DNA of 64,000 bases. Source: Hyparrhenia diplandra. Lineage: Eukaryota > Streptophyta > Magnoliopsida > Poales > Poaceae. Positions within the stretch are counted from its first letter, which is position 1, and each line of letters begins with the position of its first letter. The notes beneath the pieces are model-generated. The model had not been told where the DNA came from. It did not search any database and saw nothing but the letters and a program-made list of their open reading frames with translations. A program made the position numbers and the translations under genes. Positions 10,484 to 22,205 of this stretch are shown here, in pieces. The stretch spans positions 558,001 to 622,000 of the forward strand of contig JADLZK010001965.1 in the NCBI GenBank assembly GCA_015847255.1, written 5' to 3'.

Positions 10484-11235
10484 CACAGTAAATTCTCCAT
10501 TGAGGCTGCCTTAAACTAACCCAACCCTTTCACCCTCCGAAACTAGAGCTACAGGCCCGCACAACCAAGCCCGGCTGATGTTATAAGCTCAAGCACGTCT
10601 TTTTAGTCTTGTTTCATCGATATCATATTATCAGTCTGGGATTATTTTCCATTCTTTTTTTTTTTTATCATTTATTTATGTGCGAGTTACGTTCCGTACC
10701 AAGAGCAAAATCCTTTTCGTTTCCATCGCATCGCATATGGATGGGCCAGCACAGCAACCTTCTTGGCCCGTTTACCCAGATCATTGTTAGGGGCCCATGT
10801 CCACTTACCGGCTCATCGCATACTGTGTGCCACGGAGCCGGTCGGAGGGCGGAGCGGCGGTGTGCGGCGGCGTGACGCTTGGTGGCGGGCTGCTGGCGTC
10901 GCCGTTCTCCACCCTGGATGCCGGCCGGCCTGCTCAGCATCAGCGTGCGTGCTTCCGGCAACGAAAAAAAGGTGATTATAGCAGCGGCGAGGAATATATA
11001 TATGGAGAGCTAAACTTTGGTGCTTTGCCAAAGCTGCGACGACGTTAGTGATGAGTATCTACCTATCTGCGCGCGTCCAAGCAGAATGAGATGATGTTCA
11101 CTGTTCCATTCCATCACATACTCCGTATGCGTAATTGCCTTGTCATGGTATGTGGTCCTAGGCCTCTCAACTCTCTAGTCTCTCGACCTGCAGGGGTCCC
11201 TGTCCTGGAGTCCTGCTCCTGGCCTCCTCCTCCTG
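10484..11235. other. Intergenic, no gene recognised
   Basis: Several overlapping open frames with GC-rich composition but no family motif, splice context or promoter. Nothing further is seen. Confidence 0.4.
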
Positions 11236-11379
11236 GGTCCTGCCGTCCTGGCCATGGGAACCCGAGAAAAAGAGCGGGAGATGACAGCCTTGAGGCGCTA
11301 ACCCGCCTTCTGCACCTGCTGCGTGGCGCGAAACTGAAATATTTTCGCGCCACGCAACTCACTTATATATATCTTCCCG

Positions 11380-12172
11380 ACGAACGAGACGGGGTACAAG
11401 AAGCCATCCCCCATGCCCATGCTTATTAATAGATTCACTACTGATGGCCTTCTCTCTACCATTATGGTCACTCTATGGTTTATTTGGATAGTTAGAAATG
11501 ATTTCAAATTTAATAAGAGAAAATGGACAGTTCTGCAGGTACGTACATTATGCAGTGCAAGCACTGTTAAATAATACTTTCAATGCAGGTACTGGAGAAA
11601 AACTCCCTCAAATTAGTGATATACAATACAACAAGGAAACAAAATTTCAAAAATTCCAATTGGTTTGCTCCCTGTCTGTAGGGGAGCATCCTGATGTTCC
11701 AAACATGAGCCTATGCTGTTCTTCTAAATCTGACAGGTTGCAGAGATCTCAGGCCACTGTTCAGTGTTTCAATGATGCCTCGCTCCCTCCAGAATCCAGA
11801 TGACGGCTCCTACAATACTCGAAGAACAGGATTGGGAATTCATATAATTAATATTCTTCATTCCCTCAAAATCTTGATAAAAGCGCAGGCCTACAACTGT
11901 TCTTCAGTCCTTCAGGGTCAAGCAACTGCTCTCCTATTAGCAGCACAGATTTGCAAACATCTCTGCTATGATATCATTGATTTCTACTCCGGCAGTCAGC
12001 TTCTGGTCAATCATCTGTCTTCATATCAAAAGGAGGATTTCCCTGGTTGGAGAATTCTTCCAACTACAGCTCGCCTCTGCTCCCTCACTGAAAATTTAAA
12101 TGGCAAGGTGTTTAAAATAGAAAGGAATAGAAACACTTTAGTGGATTCCTTGGCAAAAGAAGCCGCTCTATC

Positions 12173-12198
<26 letters not shown>
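11380..12198 (+). mobile_element. 3' end of a LINE (non-LTR retrotransposon) with RNase H-like domain
   Basis: The plus strand reads first a zf-RVT-type segment near 11465-11540 (LWFIWIVRNDFKFNKRKWT). It then reads the plant RNase H-like (RVT_3) end in the frame at 11772-12200, with SSVLQGQATALLLAAQIC, IDFYSGSQLLVNHL and NTLVDSLAKEAALS. A run of about 26 A at 12173-12198 follows directly after CTCTATC. This is the C-terminal part of a LINE ORF2. The 5' portion is missing and frames are broken between the parts, so it is inactive. It splits block A of the segmental duplication. No clear target duplication was found. Confidence 0.75.
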
Positions 12199-12203
<5 letters not shown>

Positions 12204-12889
12204 ACCTGATGTTGTATTAGGTACACATCTTATCTTTGTTTACGTGTTTGTAATCCAAAGCAGTTATCCTCTCTTTTTCTTATCAATGGAAGACTTTTGT
12301 CACGATAGCGTCTTAGCGTGCTCTTGTATTTATTATTATTACACACATCTACGGTTTTTACACACCTAAAAAAAACCAATATTAGTGGAAATAAAAAATC
12401 AGGTGGTGAGTACTTGATCCCTCGTGTTGATCTCACAAAAAAAAATGTGTTTGAAACTGACATCAATGGTGCCGATTAACAAAATGGCATATTTTTAGAA
12501 TCCCTTTGTAACATGTGAATTTCATTGAATCAATTAAATTTCAAAGAAGAGCACATGATCCATGAAGATTTTTCTTGTGTTTGAAATGGGTAAGAGCCAT
12601 CATACTAGGTGTCACAAAAATAAAATCATCATGCCAATAAATAGAGACATGAAAACACTAAAATACTAGACCTCGATGTACATGTTATATTCGCGACAAG
12701 GTCAAAGATAAATCCATTATTCTAAGCGAACCATGTTTCAAGTTGGATACCGACACAAATAACTCGGCGCACCACACGTTGGGATGAGATAACACCACCC
12801 CAAAATAGCTCTAATAGCACCCCTTAGAGGAGATAGTTTTTGGGTGGGCTATTTGCAAATAACCCTCAAATAGCTCTAGACAACTCTTG

Positions 12890-13190
12890 GACTATTCGAG
12901 CTAAATGGTGAGGGGCTAAAAAAATAGCCCATTGATTCCAACATGGCCCATGATGTTTCTCTAGATTTCGCTAAATACGAGATAGTGTGTCACAGCAATA
13001 CATAGAAACTTTGCTCAAAAAAAAAAAAAAAGCAATACATAGAAACAAATCTACTCGGACTATTCGGAGCTAAATGGTGAGGGGCTAAAAAAATAACCCA
13101 TTGATTCCAACATGGCCCATGATGTTTCTCTAGATTTTCGCTAAATACGAGATAGTGTGTCACAGCAATACATAGAAACAAATCTACTCT
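12890..13190. repeat. Local tandem duplication of about 145-170 bp
   Basis: The segment containing ACTATTCG, GAGGGGCTAAAAAAATA, CCCATTGATTCCAACATGG and GCTAAATACGAGATAGTGTG is present at 12890-13009 and again at 13060-13185, nearly identical and therefore recent. A diverged relative is in block B near 14690-14760. Confidence 0.75.
13010..13031 (+). mobile_element. Poly(A)-tail insertion with 16-bp target duplication
   Basis: AGCAATACATAGAAAC occurs at 12994-13009 and 13032-13047. Between the copies lies only TTTGCTC followed by about 15 A. The sister copy of the local duplication (near 13170) has the uninterrupted site, which serves as an empty-site control. This is the shape of a retrotransposed tail with almost no body. 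Confidence 0.75.
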
Positions 13191-13547
13191 TATTTCTACC
13201 TCAACGCACCAACAATCCGGCAGCAAAGGGAGAAGCATATAAAAAGGAACTTAACAATTAACTTTTGAAATTTGAAAAACTGATAAAAATGGAACAAAAC
13301 AATTCACACTCTCAGTAACTTGGCAGAAACAAAAGGATACATCAATTATTATTTTTTACTTAATCCATCGATTCCTACATGGTTATTTTTGACAATAAGG
13401 GAGCCATAGTGTTAGGCTGTTGACTTCTTATCAATGCTTGGACGAATATCCACATAATATTCTCTTTGCTATTGCAGCATTTAAGAAAGCAGCCATCAAG
13501 GCTTCATCAAGGCTTCTGCAGGCATAGGCTTCTCAAGTATTGCATAA

Positions 13548-13951
13548 GGGCAGTCCCAACGGTAATAATGATCGTTTCTATCTGCATTGATGAGCTTGAG
13601 GAGTAAATGAAAAAAGCCGACGTGGCATGCTATTAAATGAGGAGAGAGGAGAAAATTCGTAGACGTCGTTTCTTCCCCCACGAAACCGAGTCGACGCTTG
13701 CAACGAGGCACCTAGAAACGATCGAAATCCCGATGGGGAGAAACCACCAGTGTCCATGGCATTGATTGCCCGCTCACAGCCTCATCGAGAGAGAAAGCAG
13801 AGAGGGAAGAAAGGATAGGAAACATTTATTACATTGAAACATTTATTGTTCTTGGATTTCGTACACTTTGTAGTAGATCGTTTCTAGTGCTCATTTTTGT
13901 TGAAATAGTTGCCTTGGACTTCGCGCTTGGGGTCCACCGTTGGGACTACCC
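13548..13951. mobile_element. PIF/Harbinger-type MITE with TAA target duplication
   Basis: Ends GGGCAGTCCCAACGG and CCGTTGGGACTACCC are inverted repeats with one mismatch. TAA flanks both sides (13545-13547 and 13952-13954), the three-base duplication usual for PIF/Harbinger elements. GATCGTTTCTA subterminal motifs occur near both ends. No transposase frame. The related block B shows an unoccupied site near 15095-15112 (ATATTGCAAAACCCC). Confidence 0.75.
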
Positions 13952-15185
13952 TAACCCATGCATCGAGGTTTGTTAATTGCTTTTTATTCAAAGTTGCAAT
14001 GGGTCCCTCTCGAGTCCTGCACTCATGCTCAAGTGCTCCTGGCCATTGGAACCGAAGAAGAAAAAAGAGCGGGAGAGATGACGGTCGATGACAGTCTTTT
14101 TGGCGCCAAACCCGCCTCTGGCTCGCTGCGTGGTGCGGACTGGGTTTCGCGCCATGCAACTCATTGTTATACTAATTTTTAAGTAATCGTTGTAGTATTA
14201 TACATAAATTATCGTTTATGTGTTTGGTTAACCAAAGAATTATCTTTTTATTATCAATGGAAGACTTTTGACAAGCTAGCGTAGCGTCTTACAATGCATT
14301 TAATAGTAGTTCATTATTCGTCTTCTATACTACAAGAAATTGAAATTGAGATCAATGACGCTGCTTTTCTCACGGCGACAAAGCATATGCCTCACCCTGA
14401 AATGTAATGGTGCTGACGCCAACGAAACATTCGGTTGTAGCCTGTAACTTTAGAAAGGGGCTCGGGAGGAAGGTTGGGTGTGCCATGCACAAAGATTGAA
14501 GGGCCCATAAGCATAATTAAGACACAAATCCGACGTGATAACAACTCCTATATCATACCCCTACATGACAGTGGGGCTATCATCCACAATGTACACAAAT
14601 AACTCTAGGCACCAATATTGAGCTCAGAGAAAAATGTAAAAGAAGTGTGACTCTTTATTACTAGACCATTAAGGAGATCGTTACTAGATCATGATGTTTC
14701 TAGTATTTTCGCTAAATAGGAGATATTGTGTAAGAACAATACATGTAAACAAATCTATTCTTGTTTCTATCTCAATGCACCAAATGGATCCGCAACAAAT
14801 AAAGGGAGCAGCGTCAAAGGAACTTATTACTATTAACATTTGAAATTGGAAAACCGATAAAATTGGAACAAAGCAATTCACACTATTAGTGAGTTGGCAG
14901 AAATAAAAGAATACATCAATTAATTTGTTTAATCTACCAATTTCTACATGGTTGTTATTGACGAGCCATGGTGTTGGGTCATTGACTTCTTATCAGTTAT
15001 CACTGCTTGAACGAATATTCGCAGAATATTCTCTTCAAGGCATCGAGGTTTGTTAGAAAGAGGCATCAAAGCTTTCTGCATGCATCGGGGTTTTGGGGAA
15101 CCAAATATTGCAAAACCCCGGCAAGGAAATTCCTAAAAGGCCACTTTGACAAATGTTAATTGCCTTTTATTCGAGAGTGATGCTT

Positions 15186-16002
15186 GTGTGCACATCCTCC
15201 AGGAAGTGGATTAACATCCACGTCCAAATAAACCTATCCAAACCAGGTGCTGACTCGCCAGAGGCACCTATCCAGTCCAAACCAACATTACTTTTAAAAC
15301 CAATCCAATCCAATCCAGCAGCTAGCTAATCCAATCCAATCCAGTCCACTACATCGTCGCGGTCTCGTCGCCGTTCCTGTCATCGGCGGTGACGAAGTCG
15401 TTCCAATAGCGGTGCTTGCCGTTGGCGCGGAGGCAGCGCAGCTCGTCGTTGTGCAAGCGGACGTACTTCTGGCCGGCCTCCACCCTTTGCGGCATCCACA
15501 TGAAGGAGGGCTCCAGGTACTCCAAGGTGTAGCCACGCTGGAGGACGCGGACGCCGAGGTGGCCGCGCGGCGCGCCCAGGTTCGTGACGGAGAGGTATAG
15601 GCCGTAGGCGGTGCCTTGGAGGAGGAAGAAGGCGTCCCCTCCGCCTCCTTCGACGGGCCACTTCCAGGAGGAGTCGCATCTCGTCTGATTTCCAGGAGGA
15701 CCTTCCACTCTGCGTTCACGGACAGCGCGGCGCCGAGCGGGCGCATGGAGACCCACACGCGTCCTCGTCGCGCGTGCACGTACCTGCCGCCGCCGCTTCC
15801 CCACAGCGCGGTGAAGACGCCGGCCACGCATCCACACATATTTGGATATGCAGGCGGTTGAATCCAATCCAATCCCCTACGTTTGGGTCTTGTGCAAATG
15901 GATATCCACATCCAAACAACATTCATCCGATTAAATCCATAATTAGTATGATCCATTTATGCTTTGTAGCATCCAAATCCACTTCCAGGAGGATGTGCAC
16001 AC
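15186..16002. mobile_element. TIR element carrying a DUF569 gene fragment
   Basis: GTGTGCACATCCTCC followed by AGGAAGTGGATT at 15186-15212 is repeated inverted at the right end, where AATCCACTTCCAGGA leads into GGATGTGCACAC ending at 16002; only one base differs over about 27. The interior holds a host-like coding remnant and CCAAT pentamer runs at 15300-15345. No target duplication is evident, so the superfamily is open. This is the structure of a Pack-type element that has taken up a gene piece. Confidence 0.65.
15349..15930 (-). pseudogene. DUF569 (fascin-like beta-trefoil) gene fragment, frameshifted
   Basis: Read on the minus strand, one frame gives GRYVHARRGRVWVSMRPLGA and ALSVNAEWKVLL. 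After a frameshift near 15680 another frame gives AFFLLQGTAYGLYLSVTN, LGVRVLQRGYT and LRCLRANGKHRYWNDFVT. These match the order of the plant DUF569 domain (repeated trefoil strands, then the YLRANGRYRxWN motif). The family's role is poorly defined, with an actin-crosslinking-like fold. The normal N-terminus is missing, frames are interrupted and the piece sits inside a TIR element, so it is a captured non-functional fragment. Confidence 0.75.
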
Positions 16003-16186
16003 TATATCAGTTTATTTATTTATGTATAAACACACATCAAAGAACGGATGCTTGCACATTACGAGTGTTCTCATAGAGAGATAAAAATGGCGATCACATC
16101 CCTGCTCTACGAACTTAACGTGTACTCCTCAATCCTATAGAAAACAAAATTTTAATATAATGCTAAGTCAAAACATTTCAATTCTG

Positions 16187-16199
16187 TTTCGCAAAAAAA
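16187..16199 (+). mobile_element. Tiny poly(A)-tail insertion with 16-bp target duplication
   Basis: AAACATTTCAATTCTG occurs at 16171-16186 and 16200-16215, separated only by TTTCGC and seven A. Same architecture as the insertions at 517-541, 13010-13031 and 61471-61510. Confidence 0.6.
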
Positions 16200-16640
16200 A
16201 AACATTTCAATTCTGATGAAAATTATACAAAAAGTCCAATGGGTGAGAAAAAAAGAAATCTAGCTTGTCTAGATTTGAAATCCGAAACAAAGATAAATCT
16301 GGAGCTAATTAATGAATCCATTCCTACCCTCCAAATCCAAATGGATCATCAGCAGGCTGCAGGAGCAGCAGCAGGACAAGTGGTCAGTGGAGAACCGAAA
16401 CAAAATCCGTTTCCAAAAAGCCACCCATCTCCTCGGCAGTTTCGGCAAGCAAGAGCGGTCAGGCGGGTGGCGGCGGGCCGTGGGAACGGGGAAAATTTTG
16501 GGTTTTCGGGTGCCGCCGCGCTCGTCTCCCGCCAAAAGCCTCCGCCCCAGGTCCACGTGCTCCCCGCCTCGCCCGCCCGCCGCCGAGACCGAACCCCCAA
16601 ACCGGGGGCGACGGCCTGCCTGAACGGCGCGCGCGGGGCG

Positions 16641-16781
16641 CTATAAACACATCCCTCGTCACAGCGCTCCCCGTTCGACTCCCTTTCCGTCCGCCCGTCC
16701 GTTTGTCGCCTTGCTCCGCCCGCCCCTCCCGTGCCGACCCTCCCCGCCCTCGGCGCCGCCGGCGAGGGCGACGACGCGTCG
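16641..16781 (+). promoter_or_regulatory. TATA box and non-coding first exon of the MET1 locus
   Basis: GGCGCTATAAACAC at 16636-16650 is a good TATA box in a GC-rich island. A C/T-rich leader follows and ends in a donor, CGTCG|GTAAGT, at 16781/16782. The matching acceptor is TTTACAG at 20110-20116, immediately before the initiator exon. A long first intron in the 5' UTR is common in plant housekeeping genes. Confidence 0.6.
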
Positions 16782-17561
16782 GTAAGTCTCCGCATCCGCC
16801 CGCTTCCTCCGTTAGTTTCCTGCGGTGTTGTTGGTCGGGGCTTTCGGCTGGGTTTTCGGGGGTTTCGAGGAGGGGATCCGCTTGGTCGGTCCCAACGGCG
16901 AGCCGCGCCGCCGCCGCCGCCGCAGCCGTCGGTAGAGTTATCCGTTCTGATGGGGGTTTAGGTTTAGCCATTCCGACTTTAGGATTTCCCTTTGGTGGTG
17001 GCGCTGATGCTCGCGCTCAAGTCATGCCGCGCCGCCGCCGCCGCCGCCGCAGCAGCCGTCGGTAGAGTTATCCGTTCTGATGGGAGGTTTAGGTTTAGCC
17101 ATTCCGACTTCAGGATTTCCCTTTTGGTGGTGGCGCTGATGCTCGCGCTCAGGTCATGTGGCCGAATTCGGCGCGGATTTGAGGGAATCACCTTCCAGAG
17201 TTCTGTTGGATTGTTCAGTTCTGTAGGAGTGTTCGTTCGGAAGGATTGGCTTGCGGATTTGCCGCTTTAGTGGTGGCGTTGCTGCTCGCGCTTAGTCAAA
17301 TGCCGATTTCGGTGCGGATTTGAGGGGATTCACCTTCCGGAGTTCTGTGATTGACCAGTTCCGTAGGGCTCTAGTCATGTGGTGATTTCGGTCCAGATTT
17401 GGGGAATCACCTAAAATAGTTCCGTCGGATTGTTCTAGCGCCGTCGGAGTGTTCCCCAGCTTAGTTATAGGATTGTTTTTTTTTTCAGGCGCGTGGTTGT
17501 TGCGATTTTTGACTACTTTTGTGGTGCGTTAGTGATGGGATATATGCAGGAATGGTGCTTA

Positions 17562-17749
17562 GGGCATGTTTGGATGGAGGGACTAGAGACTAATAGGGAC
17601 TAAAAATTAGTCACTAGCCCCTTCCAAGAGTCTAGTGAAATTGAGACTAATTGGGACTAAAAATTAGTCCCTAGTCCTTATGTTTGGTTATTTAGGGACT
17701 AAATGAGACTAAAAATTAGTCTCTAGTCTCATGGGAACCAAACAGGCCC
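17562..17749. mobile_element. Tourist MITE with TTA target duplication
   Basis: Ends GGGCATGTTTGGATGGA and GGGAACCAAACAGGCCC are inverted repeats. TTA flanks both sides (17559-17561 and 17750-17752), typical of PIF/Harbinger-Tourist. The interior repeats GGGACTAAAAATTAGTC motifs, which fold into a long hairpin. It lies in the MET1 5' intron. Confidence 0.85.
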
Positions 17750-18987
17750 TTAGTTGTAGTGCTCCTGTTGATTTGGGAATCGTGCACGTCCCCTTTTCAA
17801 TCATTTTTGCTACATTTTTTCTCTCTCTACATCTCACATCACGGGTCTTTTACTTGTGCGATCTCTGGAGGTTAGTTTAGTTTTGTATTCGGGAAGCAGG
17901 GTCTGTGGATTCAGGGCCATTATGTTGTGTGTAAGTTTGTGAAGTTCACAGCTCCAAGTATTCCTGGTGGTATGTAGAGGTTTAGGAGATTGATCCATTT
18001 CTTCTCTCCATCTTGCATAGTGGGTTTTGGACTTCTGGTCCGAGCTCTGGAGTTTAGGTTTGTATTCAGGATGCAGCAGCCGCGGATTCAGTGCCATTCT
18101 GCTGTGCATAAGTTTGTGAAGTTCACAGCTCCCATTATTCCTGGCAGTATGTAGGGGTTTAGGAGATTGTTTGGAGAGGTCTTTTGGCGTGGTTGGGTGG
18201 AAGTTAGGGTCAGTGAATGCTTGTTTTAGTGTTCCTGTAAATCTGCAGATTTGGGGATACCCTCGTGTTGGTAAGTTTTAAATCTGTGGGGTCCAGGGCT
18301 GCAGTGGCTGCTATCTGTAAATCTGTAGTTCTTTATACTTAAAGTCCTTTTCACTTTGTATGTGGTATATTCCTTGTAGAGGTTTAGGGAGAGATACTTT
18401 GGAGTGGGTGGTTGAGTGGAGGTTTGCACTGCATTTGTTAACCCTTTGCCCATCCTGTCTTCCTCAGTAATAGTGCAGGCTGCTTTTTCCTTATTTGTCA
18501 TCTCCTAGTGTCCAGCTAAGTAGATATTTACTAGTGTACTGCTTTTGATATTGTAATGTTACTGCAATGCAGGAGCAGCAGATCTTTGTGTGGGATTCCT
18601 GTTCTTCGCCATCAATCGCTTGTCGCACCAGTATCCCAGCACTAATTGCCCTCAGCTGGTGATTTTCTTGTTCATATACTTGGTTTTGCACGCTGCACTC
18701 TGTCTTCTCAAGCCACTAAGCTGTTTCAGTGATTTTTGTTGTGCTGTTTAGATGCGGTGAATGTGGGTTTGCCACCAATGACTCATGAACTGTCTGTGAG
18801 TGTGTTTTTATTGTACTGATGTTTACAGTGGAATGCTCTGGCTTAGACATTCCACTTTTGAGGTTGTAACATATGAGCACTGCTCTATACTGGGAACACA
18901 CTGGGCATTGGGTTTGTGTTGTGGTGTTTGGTACATGAAAAATAAAAATAAAATGAATGTATTCAGGTGAGGGCTGAGCTGGGTGCT

Positions 18988-19050
18988 CCACCCCCACCAC
19001 CCCCCCCCACCCACCACCCCCACCACCACCACCACCACCACCACACACAT
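18988..19050. repeat. CCA-rich microsatellite
   Basis: Mixed C-run and CCA/CAC units of about 60 bp inside the MET1 5' intron. It produces proline/histidine-rich and valine/glycine-rich spurious frames on the two strands. Confidence 0.85.
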
Positions 19051-22000
19051 ACGCACAGAATGTTTTCATCTTTTCTACAGCTGAAGTGCAGGGATTTATT
19101 TGTGCTACTATCTCCTACTCTCCCTGTTCCAAATTATATGAGTTCTAGCTTTTCTAGATATACATTGTTTTTTTGCTATGCACTATATATAGGCTATGTC
19201 TAGATACATAATATAAGCTAGGTAACCAGAGCACTGTAGCAGCCAGTATTGCTATATTGCCTATATAAGACAGATAACATAGTTGCCATTGTATCACTTT
19301 TTGTTGTAATCTCCCAGTTCTTGTCATTAGATTGATTTTTTATTCTGCTTTCTCTAAATCATTTGCCTTGGGTGTGAAATGTACCACATGAGGCCAAATT
19401 AGTTATATGCTCCTTTTCACGATTGTTTGATTTCTATCTTGGCACTAAACCTATCATTTATGTGGTTAATGCTATAATGTTGCTCTCTATTCTTCTGTTT
19501 TTATAGATAATGGCTGTTAGTAAGTAATTGTTCTTGTGCTTCTAAATGATTTAGAGTGCAGAGCAGTTGAGGATGACTCGTATCTGTTTCTTGTGCAAGT
19601 TTTTCTGTTAATTTTGAGTGCATACCTCTGGTTTATGTCTTGATAATGGCTTGACAACAATCTGTTCTATGACCTGTTATAGTTCCACCTGAAGCAGTAG
19701 TTGCACTTAGTTCTATTCAGAACATATGGTTATATAAACCTAGTGCGCTTGATTTCTGTGTGTGCTATTTATTGCTGACCTTGTATCTTAAACTTTTTAT
19801 GGACTTTTCGTACAATATGCTGCTTGTCTTCAGCTTGTGTTGCATCAGATATCTGTTCATGCCACTCTAATCAGAAATGGACACTCTTTTGATGATATGG
19901 TAAAACTAAAACATTAATTAACTTAGACTATGCCTGGCTGAACCATTTGACTATACTTTGTTTTTGAGTGAGTAGCATACCCTTGGCCTTTTTTATTTTC
20001 GTAATTTGTATTGCTTATTTCATCATTGCACACATTTCTTATTATCTGAGCTGCAGGTGGATTTCCTGCATTTATTTGATAGTTCTTGACATGGCTGACT
20101 AACATTAAATTTACAGGGGGACATGGTGAAAACTCCGAGATCTCCTGTTACTACAGGTCTTGTTCTTAATTACCTAGTTTATTTGTTCTTGGATTACTTC
20201 AAGTTTTAGTAGCTTTAGTTCTCTCAATATTTTGAGGAATACAGTGTAATGTGTACTATTTTATTCCCAGTCGGTTACACCTCTACTTCCATAAAAGTTG
20301 AAAATATACCTTTTTGTTGCAAATGCAAGTATTATGTTATATCTTTTTGCGCCAAAGTTTGTAAATCATTACAATCTTCACCCTTGTTAGAGCTGCTAGT
20401 GGTTTTGCACGGGGCTGTTCAGCTGGTGGTTTATGCGGCTGTTAAGCTGGCTGGTGCTGATTTGTTGTGTTATTAGCTCGATATAGAAAATGCTTTGTTG
20501 ACTTTCTTTATCTTTTTTCTAGTGCATAGCTGTGGCAGTGGAAATGACACAGATTGGTGATGTGGTTGTCTCACTTGAATTTCCCTACGCTGCTTGCCTT
20601 ATCTTACTCAATTAGATCTAGCAGTTATGGCCATTCTAGGTGCAGCAGGAGGCAATGCCAAGCTTCAAAGTGTGATTGTGATGGTGCCAATGGTGAAGTC
20701 GGCCATCATTGGTGGTGATGGAGCAACAACTACTAGCCACTTTGTAGAAAACTCATGTGGTCACTAACATGGTTTTTTACTTAATCATTAACTAGATGAT
20801 ACACTGATGAATGAACCAATGTAACACTAAAGTGGAAGTTTATTATTGCATCTGCAGAGTATTGTGATGCAAATACATGTATTCTTCTTGCAACAACCAC
20901 AAGGTAAAACCACTTTTATTAGGCGTAAGGAACTTCTCTAAGACATCTTTCTCAAAACTAATCTTTTATGTGATGTCTTATATGGCAAGAAAGAATGGAC
21001 AACAATATATAGCATATACTCTGGTGTCTATTATGGAAGGGGAAAAACTGTTGCACTGGTATAAATTATGGGTCACATATGAATGTAGAAAAAATCGTAT
21101 TTCAAAAATCAAGTGGATAGAGGAGATGACAGTCGCTACACGTACTTAGTATTTATTTTACTTATTAATAAAATACTCAATATGTTTCCATCCATATTCA
21201 AGTATCATCCTACTCACCTATAAAAATCATTTAGATTAATGAAATACAATTTTATTTTTTCAGGAATTTATACATAGGTGGAAATTAAACTATTTCAAGT
21301 TTAATTGCTGAGTAATTTAACTCTTGAAAGAGAATTTAGCTCCAATTTAACAATTTCTTCTCACTAGAATCAAGCTTTGATACTACCCAAGGCATTGTTC
21401 TCACTAAAATAATTAATTTATATACCAGCAGAACAATACATTACTTTTTTAGTACCATCAAAGTTGTTTCTTATCTAGTTTACAACATCTGTCTGTTACA
21501 ACTGTTTTCTTCTTATTTTATATTAAAATCTATTAATAGAATTATAAGCTCCCTGGATTGCTCCTTTCTTTAACCATGCAGCCTAGCATCACACACTTTC
21601 CTTTTGCACTTAGTTCAAATCCCTGCTATGTTTATGGATCTTTGGCGTCATTGATGGCATTAAACTTGTCATGAACTTACTGATCTCCAGCTGGAACCAT
21701 GGCGTTTCTTCCCAATGGTTTCTACATTCTTCATCCCATTTTCCTTCTTTTCCGTTCATCATTGCTATCTCAAATCTTCCCTGAATCCAACTAAATTTCT
21801 AAAAACAAAAGCATGTACCTGTGCATTTTTGAGCTCCACACACAGACATTCGAAAACAAGCGACTACAAGCATTTTCTTCCCTATCAGACTGGGTGATGC
21901 ATGGCACAACCTGATTGAACCATGCCTCCCCTTCCTGTTCTCCAACCATGCTGCACGCCTGTCATTTGTCATATACCCATCTAAATTCATATAAAACCCT

Positions 22001-22074
22001 CATCGCATCAATGCCAATTCCATGCCAGTTAAAAGATAACTATGTGGAGCCAATGCTTCTTCCCACAATGTAGT

Positions 22075-22205
22075 CTTCAAGTGAGGGCACCTAGGTGTGG
22101 CATTCCCTTCCTGGGTTCGAGCCCTGGTGGTGTGTACATGAGGTTCTTGCCTGCTTTTGGGGTTCGGTTGGTCCCTACCTTAAGACTAAGTCAATGAGGT
22201 GTCTT
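22075..22205 (+). mobile_element. Possible tRNA-derived SINE in a MET1 intron
   Basis: GGTTCGAGCCC at 22113-22123 is a perfect RNA polymerase III B box. An A-box-like stretch, TAGTCTTCAAGTGAGG, lies about 40 bp upstream. The downstream part ends in a TTGCTCCTT segment. Spacing fits a tRNA-type SINE; no poly(A) or target duplication was pinned down. Confidence 0.4.

Larger units (their letters stand above)
11236..15110. repeat. Diverged segmental tandem duplication
   Basis: Two related blocks occur in order. Block A: about 11236-11370 (CCTGGCCATGGGAAC, AAAGAGCGGGAGATGACAG, CGCGCCACGCAACTCA), resuming at 12225-12320 (TTATCAATGGAAGACTTTTG) and 12940-13545. Block B: 14014-14165, 14215-14300 and 14690-15110, with the same motifs in the same order. 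Block A is expanded by a LINE fragment (11380-12198), an internal duplication (12890-13190) and a poly(A) insertion. A MITE separates the blocks. Divergence is substantial, so the duplication is not recent. Confidence 0.6.
16782..20116 (+). other. Long 5' UTR intron of the MET1 locus
   Basis: No coding exon found. The first 700 bp contain repeated GTCGGTAGAGTTATCCGTTC blocks (about 16927 and 17058), a local duplication of about 130 bp. A second pair of similar blocks (TGGAGTTTAGGTTTGTATTC type) lies at 17865-17950 and 18050-18130. Also present are a Tourist MITE, a CCA microsatellite and a one-sided Stowaway-like end near 19118-19230. Confidence 0.5.

Noticed and set aside
16349..17065. Long Arg/Ala/Pro-rich frames on both strands
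   Set aside because: They lie in the GC-rich MET1 promoter, leader and first intron and carry no domain.
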